A stretch of 19,244 nt of DNA from an uncultured Bacteroides sp. (GTDB lineage Bacteria > Bacteroidota > Bacteroidia > Bacteroidales > Bacteroidaceae). Of the stretch, positions 6,659 to 15,421 are shown piece after piece. Within the stretch, counting starts at the first letter, position 1. Every line of letters begins with the position of its first letter. The position numbers and the translations under genes are program-made. The stretch lies in NCBI GenBank assembly GCA_947071285.1, contig CAMTFK010000073.1:1-19244 (forward strand). Reading direction: 5' to 3'. The notes beneath the pieces are model-generated. The model searched no databases and had not been told where the DNA came from. It saw only the letters and a program-made list of their open reading frames with translations.

Positions 6659-7432
6659 TTAAAAGTTGAGCCATACTTTGAAAGCGGATACTTTTTCTTC
6701 ACTGACTGTTATCTTATCCTTATAAGTAGGTTTTACATGCAGGATTATTTTTCCATTAAAATAAGGAGCAGCATGCAGAATGGCATCAATGCAAACAATC
6801 ACCTGCCGGTTGGCACGGAAAAAAAGTTTAGGGTTGAGCTGTTCTTCGAGGCGGGTAAGCGAAAAGTCTATGATATGCTCCTGTCCACTTTTAGTAACGG
6901 CAAAGGTGATTTTGTTTTCTGAATAGAAATAGGCAATATCATTGACTTGCAAGACCCAGAATTTATCGACACTGGCAATAAGGAAACGCGTGCGGTAGGT
7001 CGTTTCTTGCTTTTGCAGATTCTGGATTAGGTCTTTGATGTAATTCTCTGTTTGTTGATAATCCTTGCTTTTTAAGGTCTCGTATTTCACGATAGCATTC
7101 AGCAAACGTGTTTCATCTACAGGTTTCAATATATAGTCTATGCTGTTCACGGTGAAAGCGCGAATGGCGTATTGGTCGTATGCTGTTGTGAAGATGATGA
7201 GCGAGGAAGGATTGGCTGCAGATAGGAAATCGAATGAATTACCATCGGATAACTGAATGTCCAGAAACAAGATGTCCGGATGCAAGTGTGTGCTGAACCA
7301 GGCAATTGCTTCCTCTACACTTCCCGGTAATACAAGAACTTCCCATTCGGGACGCAAACGCTTGATGATAGTAGATAATAAGCGCGCAGCAGGTACTTCA
7401 TCTTCAATGATGGCGGCAGTTAGTTTACTCAT
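6659..7432 (-). CDS. LytTR-family response regulator
   Basis: A 257-residue protein. The receiver domain covers residues 1-120: acidic pair E10-D11 in AAIIEDE, phospho-acceptor Asp58 in ILFLDIQLSDG, FTTAYDQYAIRAF, and the conserved lysine in IDYILKPVDE. A linker with some coiled-coil character (about 125-145) leads to a LytTR DNA-binding domain (about 148-257) with RFLIASVDKFWVLQVNDIAYF and FFRANRQVIVCIDAI. Its ATG lies inside the end of the kinase gene: the two share 8 bases (ATGAGTAA), so translation is probably coupled and the pair is cognate. Members of this family usually activate a few nearby targets. The lipoprotein downstream and the efflux operon upstream are the natural candidates. 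Confidence 0.95.
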   Translation of the reverse strand: MSKLTAAIIEDEVPAARLLSTIIKRLRPEWEVLVLPGSVEEAIAWFSTHLHPDILFLDIQLSDGNSFDFLSAANPSSLIIFTTAYDQYAIRAFTVNSIDYILKPVDETRLLNAIVKYETLKSKDYQQTENYIKDLIQNLQKQETTYRTRFLIASVDKFWVLQVNDIAYFYSENKITFAVTKSGQEHIIDFSLTRLEEQLNPKLFFRANRQVIVCIDAILHAAPYFNGKIILHVKPTYKDKITVSEEKVSAFKVWLNF

Positions 7433-8474
7433 GGATTAAAGGAACTTTTACGGTGAATATTTGGTTTTCATTGGTGATGACGATGTCGGTACCTATCATC
7501 AATTTACAGCGGTTTGAGAGGTTTTGTAATCCTACGCCAGAAGTCATATCATTCTTTTTAGAATGTATAGGATTGCTGATTATCAGAAAATAATCTTTAA
7601 TGCGAATCTTAATTTCCATAGGTTTATTGGTATTTATGGAATTATGTTTGATGACGTTCTCCACTAATAGTTGCAGGGTTAATGGAGGAAGTTGGTACTC
7701 CATAGCTTCGGGAGATATCGCGATATTGCAGGTGATGCAATCGCCTAATCTCACTTCGTGCAAGAAAAGGTAGGATTTGATGAATTCGAGTTCCTCTGCC
7801 AAGGTTGTCAGAGCTTTGTCTTGCGCTTGAAGTACGTAACGATACACGTCAGAAAGATTTCTTGTGAAACGCACGGCATTCGTCGGGTTATATTCTATCT
7901 CGGCTATCAGGGTGTTCAGGCTGTTGAAAAGGAAGTGTGGGTTTAGTTGGCTTTGCAGGGCGGTGTAGCGGGCGGCATTGTTTTCTTTTTGTAGCTCTGC
8001 GGCTTGTTGCTGTAGCTTGAGTGCATTCTTGATGGAACGATTGGCAAGTAACAGTCCCAGAATGACGAGTTCTACCAACGATACTGTTATGAGAATACGT
8101 ATTCCTCCTCTTTGAAAAATAAAGGGATGCTCGGAACCTCCCATTAGCTTGGCAGCTACCAGTAGGCCATAGTTCAGCAGTAGAAAAAGAAGAATAACTA
8201 AAATATATACTGCTATAAACTTCCATTTCCAACGTTGGTTCCAAGAGTAAATATGGTCTATCCATGAGCTGATGCGAAGGGTGAAGTAACCCAGAATGTT
8301 GAAGGCGAAGATAACAAAAAGTAGTGCGCCCGGCGAATGAATTATATCAGTGACCTGCGGAGGAAGGTTGGTGTAATTAGTTAGTAACAAGAGTGAGAAA
8401 ATTCCCAATCCTGAGAAGAGCAGGCTATATAAGATTGTATTCCATTTCATGAGGACAAAACTACGAATTTTCAT
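7425..8474 (-). CDS. LytS/YehU-type sensor histidine kinase
   Basis: A 349-residue protein with four predicted membrane helices (about 12-32, 48-68, 84-107, 125-144), a short coiled linker (about 146-168), then the His_kinase motif LQSQLNPHFLFNSLNTL with His180 as phospho-acceptor. The ATP-binding part reads LQLLVENVIKHN and later GVGLQNLSNRCKLMIG. This is the short four-helix kind common in Bacteroidetes, with almost no extracytoplasmic loop, so it probably senses something in or at the membrane. Translation could instead begin at Met9 (8450). The ATG at 8474 lies 21 bases from the inverted repeat at 8495, so its promoter must lie within or beyond the repeat element, or else transcription reads through from the efflux operon. 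Confidence 0.93.
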   Translation of the reverse strand: MKIRSFVLMKWNTILYSLLFSGLGIFSLLLLTNYTNLPPQVTDIIHSPGALLFVIFAFNILGYFTLRISSWIDHIYSWNQRWKWKFIAVYILVILLFLLLNYGLLVAAKLMGGSEHPFIFQRGGIRILITVSLVELVILGLLLANRSIKNALKLQQQAAELQKENNAARYTALQSQLNPHFLFNSLNTLIAEIEYNPTNAVRFTRNLSDVYRYVLQAQDKALTTLAEELEFIKSYLFLHEVRLGDCITCNIAISPEAMEYQLPPLTLQLLVENVIKHNSINTNKPMEIKIRIKDYFLIISNPIHSKKNDMTSGVGLQNLSNRCKLMIGTDIVITNENQIFTVKVPLIHE

Positions 8475-8494
8475 TTAGGATTGCGATGTTTGGC

Positions 8495-8675
8495 AAATGA
8501 TAATTTAGCGGCAAAGCCGCTAAATTAAGTTACGAGCTACGAGCTACCAGTAACGAGTTGCTGCGCTGTACTCGTGGGCGAATAATAATTCGCCTGGCTA
8601 TCACGCCGAAAGGCACTTGTCACTTGTCGCTTGTAGCTCGTTACTTATCGCGCTTTGCGCGATAAATTATCATTT
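8495..8675. repeat. Nested palindromic repeat element, long copy (181 bp)
   Basis: The ends are perfect 13-bp inverted repeats, aaatgataattta (8495-8507) and taaattatcattt (8663-8675). Inside are a 12-bp stem with AAA loop (8501-8527, centre gcggcaaagccgc), a 7-bp stem ggcgaat/attcgcc (8577-8594), a gcc-gaaa-ggc mini-hairpin (8605-8614) and a 9-bp stem cgcgctttgcgcg (8645-8665). Four heptamers of the ACRAGYN type on the left (8532-8559) face four inverted ones on the right (8614-8641), so the whole can fold as one long imperfect hairpin. The right end overlaps the last codons and stop of the TolC-like gene. It encodes no protein. It could also act as a terminator or mRNA stabiliser of the efflux operon. 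Confidence 0.8.
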
Positions 8676-9959
8676 ATATAAGTTTAATGCCTTTATCAAT
8701 GCCGAGTATTGCCCTTGTGCAGCTGTCTTGGCTTGCACATGATTTATCTCGGCACTCTGTCGATAAGTTTGCGCCTCGATAACTTCTACAATGGATATTT
8801 CACCTTCATTGTATCTTTCCATAGCCTGACGCTCATTCTCATGTGCCTTCTCCAAAGATTGCTGACTCAGTTGCACTTGCCCCATAGCTTGTGACAGAGA
8901 GAGGCGGGCGCTCTGTATTTCCAGATTCACTTTATCCTGAATCTGATTCAGGTTATCCTTTGCCATACCTATCTTCTGATTGGAAGCCCGCTTCTCATTC
9001 CGTCGTTTCCCCCATTCGAACAAGGGAACACTGACTTTGGCATATACAGCATAATTCGGGTCCAAATCCGCACGGAGATCGTATCCCGGAGAAGAATAAC
9101 TTCCATCTACTCCTACATATAGTTGCGGTTTATATTTTGAATCATTTAACTTCAGAGAACTTTCTGCCATTCTGATCTGGTCGTGTGCCATCTTTATCTC
9201 CGGTCGGTCATGGGCAAGTGTGAGTTGAGCGCTGTCTGCTAGATTTACCGGAGGAACAATGGTATCCATCGGAGTGCTTTTCTCCAGAGGCAGACCAATA
9301 AGAGAATTGAATGCCATGACTCCTGTCTCAAACTCTTTTTGAACTTGAAGCAATTGGAACTCGGCATCATTCAGTCTGACTTCCGCCATGAGTAAATCCT
9401 GCGGATTCACGAGAGAGACTTCTACGCGTTCCCTGATGGTCTCGGTCAGTGAAGCAATAGAGTTGCGATAATCAGTGACGATCCTGACAATTTCCTGTCG
9501 GGCTACGGTATTCCAATATTGTATATCTGTTTGAAAACATACATCGGACAAGAGTTGCTCTTTCTGATGTGTGGCAAGAGAATGCTGATGTTGTGCCATA
9601 CGGATGCTCTCCAGCAGTCGTCCCCCTGTATATATAGGTTGCATCAGGGTTAAGGAAGCACCATATTTGGTATCACGCCCTTGTATTCCGAGCGGTTTAT
9701 CCATTCCGGGCAGGTTCAGATTCAGTTCCAATGGATTTCCGGTATATTGGAAGTTCGCATCGCCCGAGAGCTTGGGTTTTAAATCGGCACGGGCAGCCTT
9801 TTCCAACTCAATGCTGGCTGATAGATTCTTTTCCGCCGCTTTCAGGTCGTGACTGTATTCCACAGCCATCGACCTGTATTTTTCCAGCATCATACTTTGC
9901 TGGGAAAAAGCGGACGGAGCACACAACGATAAAATGAAAAGTATATATATATTCTTCAT
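8670..9959 (-). CDS. TolC-family outer membrane efflux channel
   Basis: A 429-residue protein with a signal peptide (cleavage near SAFS before QQSM) and two outer-membrane-efflux repeats rich in long alpha-helices (AVEYSHDLKAAEKNLSAS early; SLSQAMGQVQLSQQSLEKAH and MERYNEGEISIVEVIEAQ late). The GASLTLMQPIYTGG and VYAKVSVPLFEWGKR segments are the two beta-barrel strand regions. Length is normal for the family. It is the outer duct of the efflux complex encoded with it: its ATG is 2 bases after the pump stop, so the genes are cotranscribed and probably translationally coupled. The last codons (LYK and TGA) fall within the terminal inverted repeat of the adjacent element, so the stop may have been supplied or reshaped by its insertion. 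Confidence 0.95.
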   Translation of the reverse strand: MKNIYILFILSLCAPSAFSQQSMMLEKYRSMAVEYSHDLKAAEKNLSASIELEKAARADLKPKLSGDANFQYTGNPLELNLNLPGMDKPLGIQGRDTKYGASLTLMQPIYTGGRLLESIRMAQHQHSLATHQKEQLLSDVCFQTDIQYWNTVARQEIVRIVTDYRNSIASLTETIRERVEVSLVNPQDLLMAEVRLNDAEFQLLQVQKEFETGVMAFNSLIGLPLEKSTPMDTIVPPVNLADSAQLTLAHDRPEIKMAHDQIRMAESSLKLNDSKYKPQLYVGVDGSYSSPGYDLRADLDPNYAVYAKVSVPLFEWGKRRNEKRASNQKIGMAKDNLNQIQDKVNLEIQSARLSLSQAMGQVQLSQQSLEKAHENERQAMERYNEGEISIVEVIEAQTYRQSAEINHVQAKTAAQGQYSALIKALNLYK

Positions 9960-9961
9960 AC

Positions 9962-12900
9962 CTATTTCTCTTTTACTTTATAAAACAATGAATAGAGTGC
10001 CGGAGTGACGAACAATGTCAGCAATGTGGCAAATGTCAGTCCGAAGATAATAGTAGCTGCCATACCGCCGAAGGCTACGTCAAATAGTAACGGAACCATA
10101 CCCAGAATGGTAGTTGTAGCCGCCATCAGTACGGGGCGGGTACGCGATACGGTAGACTCAATGATGGCGGTGTAGATCGGTACCTCTTCACGGCGTTGCA
10201 CCTGTATTTCGTCCAGTAATACAATGACATTCTTGATTATCATTCCCAGTAGTCCCAGCCATCCGGCGATGGGGAAGAAGCCGAACTCAAAGCCTGTCAG
10301 TAGCATTCCCACGGCAACCCCGATGAGTGACAACGGCAATACACACAGGATAATCAGCGGGTCGCGGAAATTTCCGAACAAGGCTACAAGAATGACGACC
10401 AGCGCAAGGAATGCCAGAGGAAAGAACTTTGCTATGGCCTGCATGGCCTCACGCTGGTCTTTGTATTGCGAGTCCCAGAAGAAAGTATAGCCTTCGGGCA
10501 ATTGAATCGTTTCTATCTCTTCACGGATTTCGCCGTGTACTTCCGCCATCGTGTATCCCGACTTTACTCCACACATGGCAGCCATAGAAAGTTGGCGGTT
10601 GTAAGTACGCATTTGCGGCCACTCCCAGTTGGTTTCTATATTTTCGGTGACTTGCGATAGCGGAGCAGAGTTTTGTCCGTTCCATACGGAGAAATCCCCC
10701 AATCCCCGCGCGTCAGTAATATCAGTGCCGCCGGATTTCAGTTGTACGGGCACTTTCTTCTCATTGTCCCGATAAATACCTACCGTCAATCCATCGTTGA
10801 TAGACTTCACGGACTCCATCATGGCCGATTTTGTAATCCCCAATGCACCGGCTTTTACGGGGTCGTAAACAGGACGGATGATAGGTGTCATGTTACCCCA
10901 TTCATTGCGGGCGTCCGCTACTTTCGGATTACGGCGCATTACTTCGATAGCGATGCCTGCCAATGAATCGAGGACGGCGGGATCGGGACCCAGAAAGCGG
11001 GCTTCGATAACAGCCTCTGTGAGCGGACTCAGCTCGAACCTGTTTACCTTAATGAGCGGGCCCGGATAGAGCGTATGGATAGAGTCTTGCAACAAGGCAC
11101 GTAACTCTTTCGTTTCTTTGGATGAATGTCCTTTTACCAGCAATTGCGCATAGTTAGGCTGTGGCCCGAAAGACACGTTCGACAGATAATATCTCGGTGG
11201 CGTACGTCCTACATAGGTTGATATCATTTCAGTCTGTTCCTGCTTGCTGATGTATTCCGCCATCTCTGTGGCCATGCGGTCCGTTTCAGTAATGTCCGTT
11301 CCTTCGGGCAACCATACGTCCAGGGTAAAATAGTTTTTTTCCAATGCAGGAACGAAGACTTTCGGGATAAACTTGAAACTCCAGGCAGATGCGACAAGTA
11401 GTATTACCATCAAACCTACTGTAACATACCGATAGCGGATAACAAAACGCAATGCACTACGGAAACGGTCATACATCCGGCCGGAAAATAGTGTCGCTTT
11501 CAATTCCCAGGGGCGTGGACGGCGTACAAACTCTTGAATGAAGAATGGCGTCTGCGTCAATGCGAATACCCAACTGAACATCAATGACACACCAATCACA
11601 ATGACGAGTGATGATAATAACTCTCCCGTGATGTGCGGTGAATAGTAGATAGGCAAAAAAGTCAGTATCGCTATGACCGTAGCCGCCAGTAAGGGCAGGG
11701 CAGTGGCAGAACAAGCTTTCATGATGGCGGTTCGCTTTCGCATTCCCCGTTGCATGTTCACCAGTGCAGAGTCGGAAACTACGATGGCATTATCCACCAG
11801 CATACCCATGGCAATGATAATGGCTGCCAACGACATACGCTGTAAGGCAATGCCTCCTGCCAGCATCACAATGAGAGTGGCAAATATGGAGAATATCAGC
11901 CCGCTACCCACCAGCAAACCATTCTTGAAGCCGATAAAGAAGAGCAGGATGGCTACTACGGTGATGACGGACACTATCAGGTTGATGATAAACCCTTGAT
12001 TGGCTACGGCGGACTCATGTCCCTGGTCGTAGATGGTGGAGAGTTCGAAACCTTCCGGCATGTCGGCTTTCAGTTCTTCGATACATGTCTCTATGGCTTC
12101 TGCCATGTCTACAACATTACCGGTAGGCACGGTGGAGATAGCAATACCCACGGCTGGCTTTCCGTCTATGCGCATCAGGTTACTGGAGGGTGTCTGATAG
12201 CTTTCACTGATACCGGCAATATCCCCCAAACGGAAATGTTCTCCACTGCGCGAAACAATGGTGAGTTGACGGATGTCATCCAAAGAGTAGAAATTGCCTG
12301 TAGATTCGATGCGTATGCGCCCTGTGCCTGCCGTGATGCCGCCTGCATCCACCACCTTATTCTGGGCATTGAATGCATGGGTAATATCTGCCGTAGTGAT
12401 ACCGCTGCGCGACATGACGGACGGACTGACAACCACATCAATCGTAGGCGTCTGTGTACCGTAGATTTCGATGCGGGCTACATCTTTCACTTTCAGCAAT
12501 TCATTCTTGATGAGCTTTGCACGGTCTTCCAGTTCACGGTAGCTGTGCCCTTCGCCCGTCAGTCCATAGAAGACGCCCAGCACATCGCCAAAGTCATCAT
12601 TCACTATTGACGTACTTGCACCTGCGGGTAGTTTGCTTTGCACATCGCCTACCTTGCGGCGTAGCTTGTCCCAAAGTTGCTGCATTTCATCGGCACGTGT
12701 CTCCTTTTTGACGTATACGGTGATTTTAGAAAGACCTGCGCGATTTTCTGTTTTTAGATAATAAAGCTCTCCCAAAGACTGGATGGCTTCTTCCAACACA
12801 TCCGTCACCTGGCTTTGTACTTCCGAGGGAGATGCGCCGGGGTAGGGAGTCAGTACCAATGCTTGTTTGATGGTGAAGGGGGCATCTTCCAGTTTTCCCA

Positions 12901-12994
12901 TCTTGACGTATGAGAAGAGTCCTCCGGCAAGTACCAGTACCAACAGGAGGATGGTGACGGAACGGCGTTGCAGGAAATATTTGATTAGTTTCAT
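9962..12994 (-). CDS. RND-family efflux pump, inner membrane permease
   Basis: A 1010-residue AcrB-type transporter with an N-terminal helix after MKLIKYFLQRR, a porter domain (YPGASPSEVQSQVTDVLEEA), helices 2-6 (about 335-480), a second porter domain and a C-terminal helix bundle. Helix 4 reads AMGMLVDNAIVVSD: Asp401 is kept, but Asn402 stands where AcrB has its second proton-relay aspartate. The matching lysine is present in helix 10 (MIIKNVIVLLDEI). It should pump small hydrophobic compounds out of the membrane or periplasm using proton influx; the substrate cannot be read from sequence. It begins 13 bases after the adaptor stop and ends 2 bases before the TolC-like ATG. No TetR/MarR repressor is adjacent, as is common for such operons elsewhere. 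Confidence 0.96.
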   Translation of the reverse strand: MKLIKYFLQRRSVTILLLVLVLAGGLFSYVKMGKLEDAPFTIKQALVLTPYPGASPSEVQSQVTDVLEEAIQSLGELYYLKTENRAGLSKITVYVKKETRADEMQQLWDKLRRKVGDVQSKLPAGASTSIVNDDFGDVLGVFYGLTGEGHSYRELEDRAKLIKNELLKVKDVARIEIYGTQTPTIDVVVSPSVMSRSGITTADITHAFNAQNKVVDAGGITAGTGRIRIESTGNFYSLDDIRQLTIVSRSGEHFRLGDIAGISESYQTPSSNLMRIDGKPAVGIAISTVPTGNVVDMAEAIETCIEELKADMPEGFELSTIYDQGHESAVANQGFIINLIVSVITVVAILLFFIGFKNGLLVGSGLIFSIFATLIVMLAGGIALQRMSLAAIIIAMGMLVDNAIVVSDSALVNMQRGMRKRTAIMKACSATALPLLAATVIAILTFLPIYYSPHITGELLSSLVIVIGVSLMFSWVFALTQTPFFIQEFVRRPRPWELKATLFSGRMYDRFRSALRFVIRYRYVTVGLMVILLVASAWSFKFIPKVFVPALEKNYFTLDVWLPEGTDITETDRMATEMAEYISKQEQTEMISTYVGRTPPRYYLSNVSFGPQPNYAQLLVKGHSSKETKELRALLQDSIHTLYPGPLIKVNRFELSPLTEAVIEARFLGPDPAVLDSLAGIAIEVMRRNPKVADARNEWGNMTPIIRPVYDPVKAGALGITKSAMMESVKSINDGLTVGIYRDNEKKVPVQLKSGGTDITDARGLGDFSVWNGQNSAPLSQVTENIETNWEWPQMRTYNRQLSMAAMCGVKSGYTMAEVHGEIREEIETIQLPEGYTFFWDSQYKDQREAMQAIAKFFPLAFLALVVILVALFGNFRDPLIILCVLPLSLIGVAVGMLLTGFEFGFFPIAGWLGLLGMIIKNVIVLLDEIQVQRREEVPIYTAIIESTVSRTRPVLMAATTTILGMVPLLFDVAFGGMAATIIFGLTFATLLTLFVTPALYSLFYKVKEK

Positions 12995-13007
12995 GGTGCT
13001 TACTTTT

Positions 13008-14072
13008 TTATTGGATTTTCACTCTCATTCCATCTGACAGGAAACGCAATCCGCTTGTGGCAATGATTTCGCCGGGCTGCAACCCGGAAGCGATGCTGAC
13101 ATGACCGTGGGGCAGTAATTCACTGACGGTTACTTTCCGTTGGCTGACGGTTCCGCTATTTGTGTCTACTGTCCATACGTAGTTTCCCACGGTGGGGCGA
13201 TTGCACAGGGCGGTTTGCGGAATATAGACTGATTTATGTTGAGCAGTACTATCGACTTTTTCACCCGATGCTTCCGGGGTATCTTCAAAGTGTATCTTTC
13301 CAGACAAGCCTGCCAGCAACCGCCCGTCTTTGTTGGGTAGCAATGCTGTCACCAGGTAAGAAAGATTATTCTGCGTGGTTCCTTTGGATACTTCTGCAAT
13401 GCGTGCTTCCAGAGTTACTTCCGGTTGCACATCCAATGCCAATCGTACGCTTTCTCCCGGTTGCACACAATAGGCAATATCCTGTGTCACATAGGCTTCT
13501 ATTTTCAGTTGGTCTATGTCGATGAAAGTTACTACGGGTTGGCTGGCCTTGACGTCCTGAAACTTTTCTGCGTATACCTCGCCTATGTATCCGTTGAAGG
13601 GGGCCACGAGGCGGGTATCTTCCAGTTCATTGACGGATGTTTCAAAGGCGGCTTTGGCAGAAGTATATTCCGCCCGTGCTTTCTCGTAGGTGCTGGCAGA
13701 AAGGTTGTTTTTTTCATAAAGAGCACTGATACGCTCGTATTCCGCCTTTGCCTGACGGTAGACGGCTTCGGCACGTTCACGCCGAATGCGGTAATCGCGT
13801 GGATCAATCTCCGCAATCGTCTCTCCGCGATGGTAATAGTTTCCGGCGTAGACATCCAACTGTTCGATGGGGCCACTAACACGGAAAGATAATTCCGTAG
13901 TGCGGAAAGGTTGTGTAAGAATGGGAAACTCTTTGACCGTTTCGCCAGTGCGGGCGCTGACTGTGGTGGTTTTCACAGTCATAGGTTCTTCCTTTTGAGG
14001 CTGGTTGCTTCCGCAGGCGCATAATCCCAGTCCGAGGCTGAGTATACAAATAAGTTTTGCATTTCGGTTCAT
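13008..14072 (-). CDS. RND efflux periplasmic adaptor lipoprotein (HlyD/AcrA type)
   Basis: The frame stays open upstream to 14174, but the ATG at 14072 is chosen because it begins a lipoprotein signal (MNRNAKLICILS, lipobox LCAC, Cys20) and has a purine-rich AAGAAAAAAAG just before it; this gives 354 residues. The order is: a barrel-sandwich half-motif (SFRVSGPIEQLDVYAGNYYH), a helical hairpin about 98-154 (EAVYRQAKAEYERISALYEK, then YEKARAEYTSAKAAFETS), the returning lipoyl-like strand RLVAPFNGYIGEV, a beta-barrel (IEAYVTQDIAYCVQPGESV) and a membrane-proximal domain ending GLRFLSDGMRVKI. It bridges the pump and the TolC-like channel and is the first gene of the operon. It is divergent from the mechanosensitive channel gene, 179 bases away. 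No strong promoter was found; TACTTTCG about 35 bases upstream fits 7 of 8 -7 positions. Confidence 0.95.
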   Translation of the reverse strand: MNRNAKLICILSLGLGLCACGSNQPQKEEPMTVKTTTVSARTGETVKEFPILTQPFRTTELSFRVSGPIEQLDVYAGNYYHRGETIAEIDPRDYRIRRERAEAVYRQAKAEYERISALYEKNNLSASTYEKARAEYTSAKAAFETSVNELEDTRLVAPFNGYIGEVYAEKFQDVKASQPVVTFIDIDQLKIEAYVTQDIAYCVQPGESVRLALDVQPEVTLEARIAEVSKGTTQNNLSYLVTALLPNKDGRLLAGLSGKIHFEDTPEASGEKVDSTAQHKSVYIPQTALCNRPTVGNYVWTVDTNSGTVSQRKVTVSELLPHGHVSIASGLQPGEIIATSGLRFLSDGMRVKIQ

Positions 14073-14251
14073 ACTTTTTTTCTTTTTAATCCGGGGGACG
14101 AAAGTAGGTTGCTTTCCGCAGATACACCGGATATTTCTTCCTGAGACGGGAAAAGAGATGGATGAAACCGGCAAAAAGAGTGACGTACCGAAAGGGACTA
14201 CTAAACAACTACCCCCTTTTTTTCGTTATCATTAATAAAACGAGTAAATAT

Positions 14252-15421
14252 ATGACGACTTTAGGCGGATGGATGAACAAGCTCCTTGTAGGTTGGGGAG
14301 TAGACCCTAAATTTGCGAATACCTTTGATGAAACCATTATTGCCGTACTGATGATAGCTATGGCTATAGGGCTGGATTATCTGTGCCAGGCCATATTTGT
14401 GGGAGGCATGAAGCACTACACCAAACGCTCACCCCATCGCTGGAATACCTTGCTGATGAAGCGAAAAGTAGTGCCCCATTTGATACATACGTTACCGGGA
14501 ATACTGATTTACTTCCTGTTACCCTATACTTTTGTGCATGGCTTGGAAGTGCTGGATTTGGCGCAAAAGGTTTGTGCCGTATACATTGTGGCAGCACTTG
14601 CCTTTGCTACCAATGGTTTGCTACTTGTATTTCTGGACTTCCAAAGCCAGAAAGGCACCAGTAAGAATCATCCCATGAAAGGTTTTATCCAGGTGCTGCA
14701 AGTGCTCGTCTTTTTTGTGGCAGCCATCATTGCCGTCTCCATTCTTATAGATAAATCGCCCACTACGCTCTTTGCCGGATTGGGTGCTTCGGCGGCGGTG
14801 CTGATGTTGGTTTTCAAAGACAGTATTTTGGGATTCGTGGCAGGCATACAGCTTTCTGCCAATGAGATGCTGCGTATCGGTGATTGGATTGCTTTGCCCA
14901 ATGGGGGAGCGAATGGTATCGTCAAAGAGATTACGCTTAATACGGTGAAGATACAGAACTGGGATAATACGATTTCGACTATTCCACCTTATACATTGGT
15001 GAATGGCTCTTTCCAGAACTGGCGGGGCATGCAGGAGAGTGGCGGTCGCCGAGTGGATAAGAATATCTATCTGGACATGACGACATTGAAGTTTTGCACT
15101 CCTGATATGATAGATACGATTCGGAAAGAAATTCCTCTTATGGCGGATTATCAGCCTGCGGAAGGGGAAGTGCCTACCAATGCGCAGTTATACCGCATCT
15201 ACATCGAACGTTATCTCTGTAGTCTTCCCGTTGTCAATCAGGACTTGGATTTAATTATCAGTCAGAAAGAAATGACGACTTACGGCGTACCTATCCAAGT
15301 GTATTTCTTTTCCCGAAATAAAGTTTGGAAGGAGTATGAACGCATTCAGTCCGATATATTCGATCATCTGTTGGTGATGGTGCAGAAGTTCGACTTGAAG
15401 CTCTACCAGTATTCGGACTAA
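14252..15421 (+). CDS. Mechanosensitive ion channel of the MscS superfamily, YbdG/MscM-like
   Basis: A 389-residue protein from the ATG at 14252 (MTTLGGWMNKLL); an upstream in-frame ATG at 14162 gives a basic, unconserved-looking extension and is not preferred. There are about five membrane helices, the last being the pore helix LFAGLGASAAVLMLVFKDSI with Gly/Ala packing positions, followed by GFVAGIQLSANEMLRIGDWI, the MscS beta domain entry. TVKIQNWDNTISTIPPYTLV and FQNWRGMQESGGRRV are characteristic of the YbdG branch rather than small MscS proteins. It opens under membrane tension to release solutes during hypo-osmotic shock. It is transcribed alone, divergent from the efflux operon and convergent with the nuclease gene, whose stop lies 19 bases beyond its own. 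Confidence 0.93.
   Translation: MTTLGGWMNKLLVGWGVDPKFANTFDETIIAVLMIAMAIGLDYLCQAIFVGGMKHYTKRSPHRWNTLLMKRKVVPHLIHTLPGILIYFLLPYTFVHGLEVLDLAQKVCAVYIVAALAFATNGLLLVFLDFQSQKGTSKNHPMKGFIQVLQVLVFFVAAIIAVSILIDKSPTTLFAGLGASAAVLMLVFKDSILGFVAGIQLSANEMLRIGDWIALPNGGANGIVKEITLNTVKIQNWDNTISTIPPYTLVNGSFQNWRGMQESGGRRVDKNIYLDMTTLKFCTPDMIDTIRKEIPLMADYQPAEGEVPTNAQLYRIYIERYLCSLPVVNQDLDLIISQKEMTTYGVPIQVYFFSRNKVWKEYERIQSDIFDHLLVMVQKFDLKLYQYSD

Noticed and set aside
8450..8474. A TAGTTTTG promoter match within the first codons of the LytS-like kinase
   Set aside because: It would start transcription at about the second possible ATG, leaving no leader; a chance match in an AT-rich stretch is more likely.
8532..8641. 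CRISPR-like array in the repeated heptamers
   Set aside because: The unit is only 7 bases with no spacers, the two halves are inverted, and there are no cas genes.
5180..8675. Composite transposon bounded by the two heptamer elements
   Set aside because: The interval splits the kinase from its regulator, contains no transposase or integrase and has no visible target duplication; the elements are better read as independent copies.
11996..12610. A 204-codon plus-strand frame inside the RND pump gene
   Set aside because: It is antisense to a well-conserved pump region and has no signal, domain or ribosome-binding context; its Cys/His-rich composition mirrors the opposite strand.
14073..14174. 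N-terminal extension of the efflux adaptor from an upstream ATG at 14174
   Set aside because: It would bury the lipoprotein signal peptide behind 34 basic residues; the ATG at 14072 has the lipobox and a purine-rich leader.
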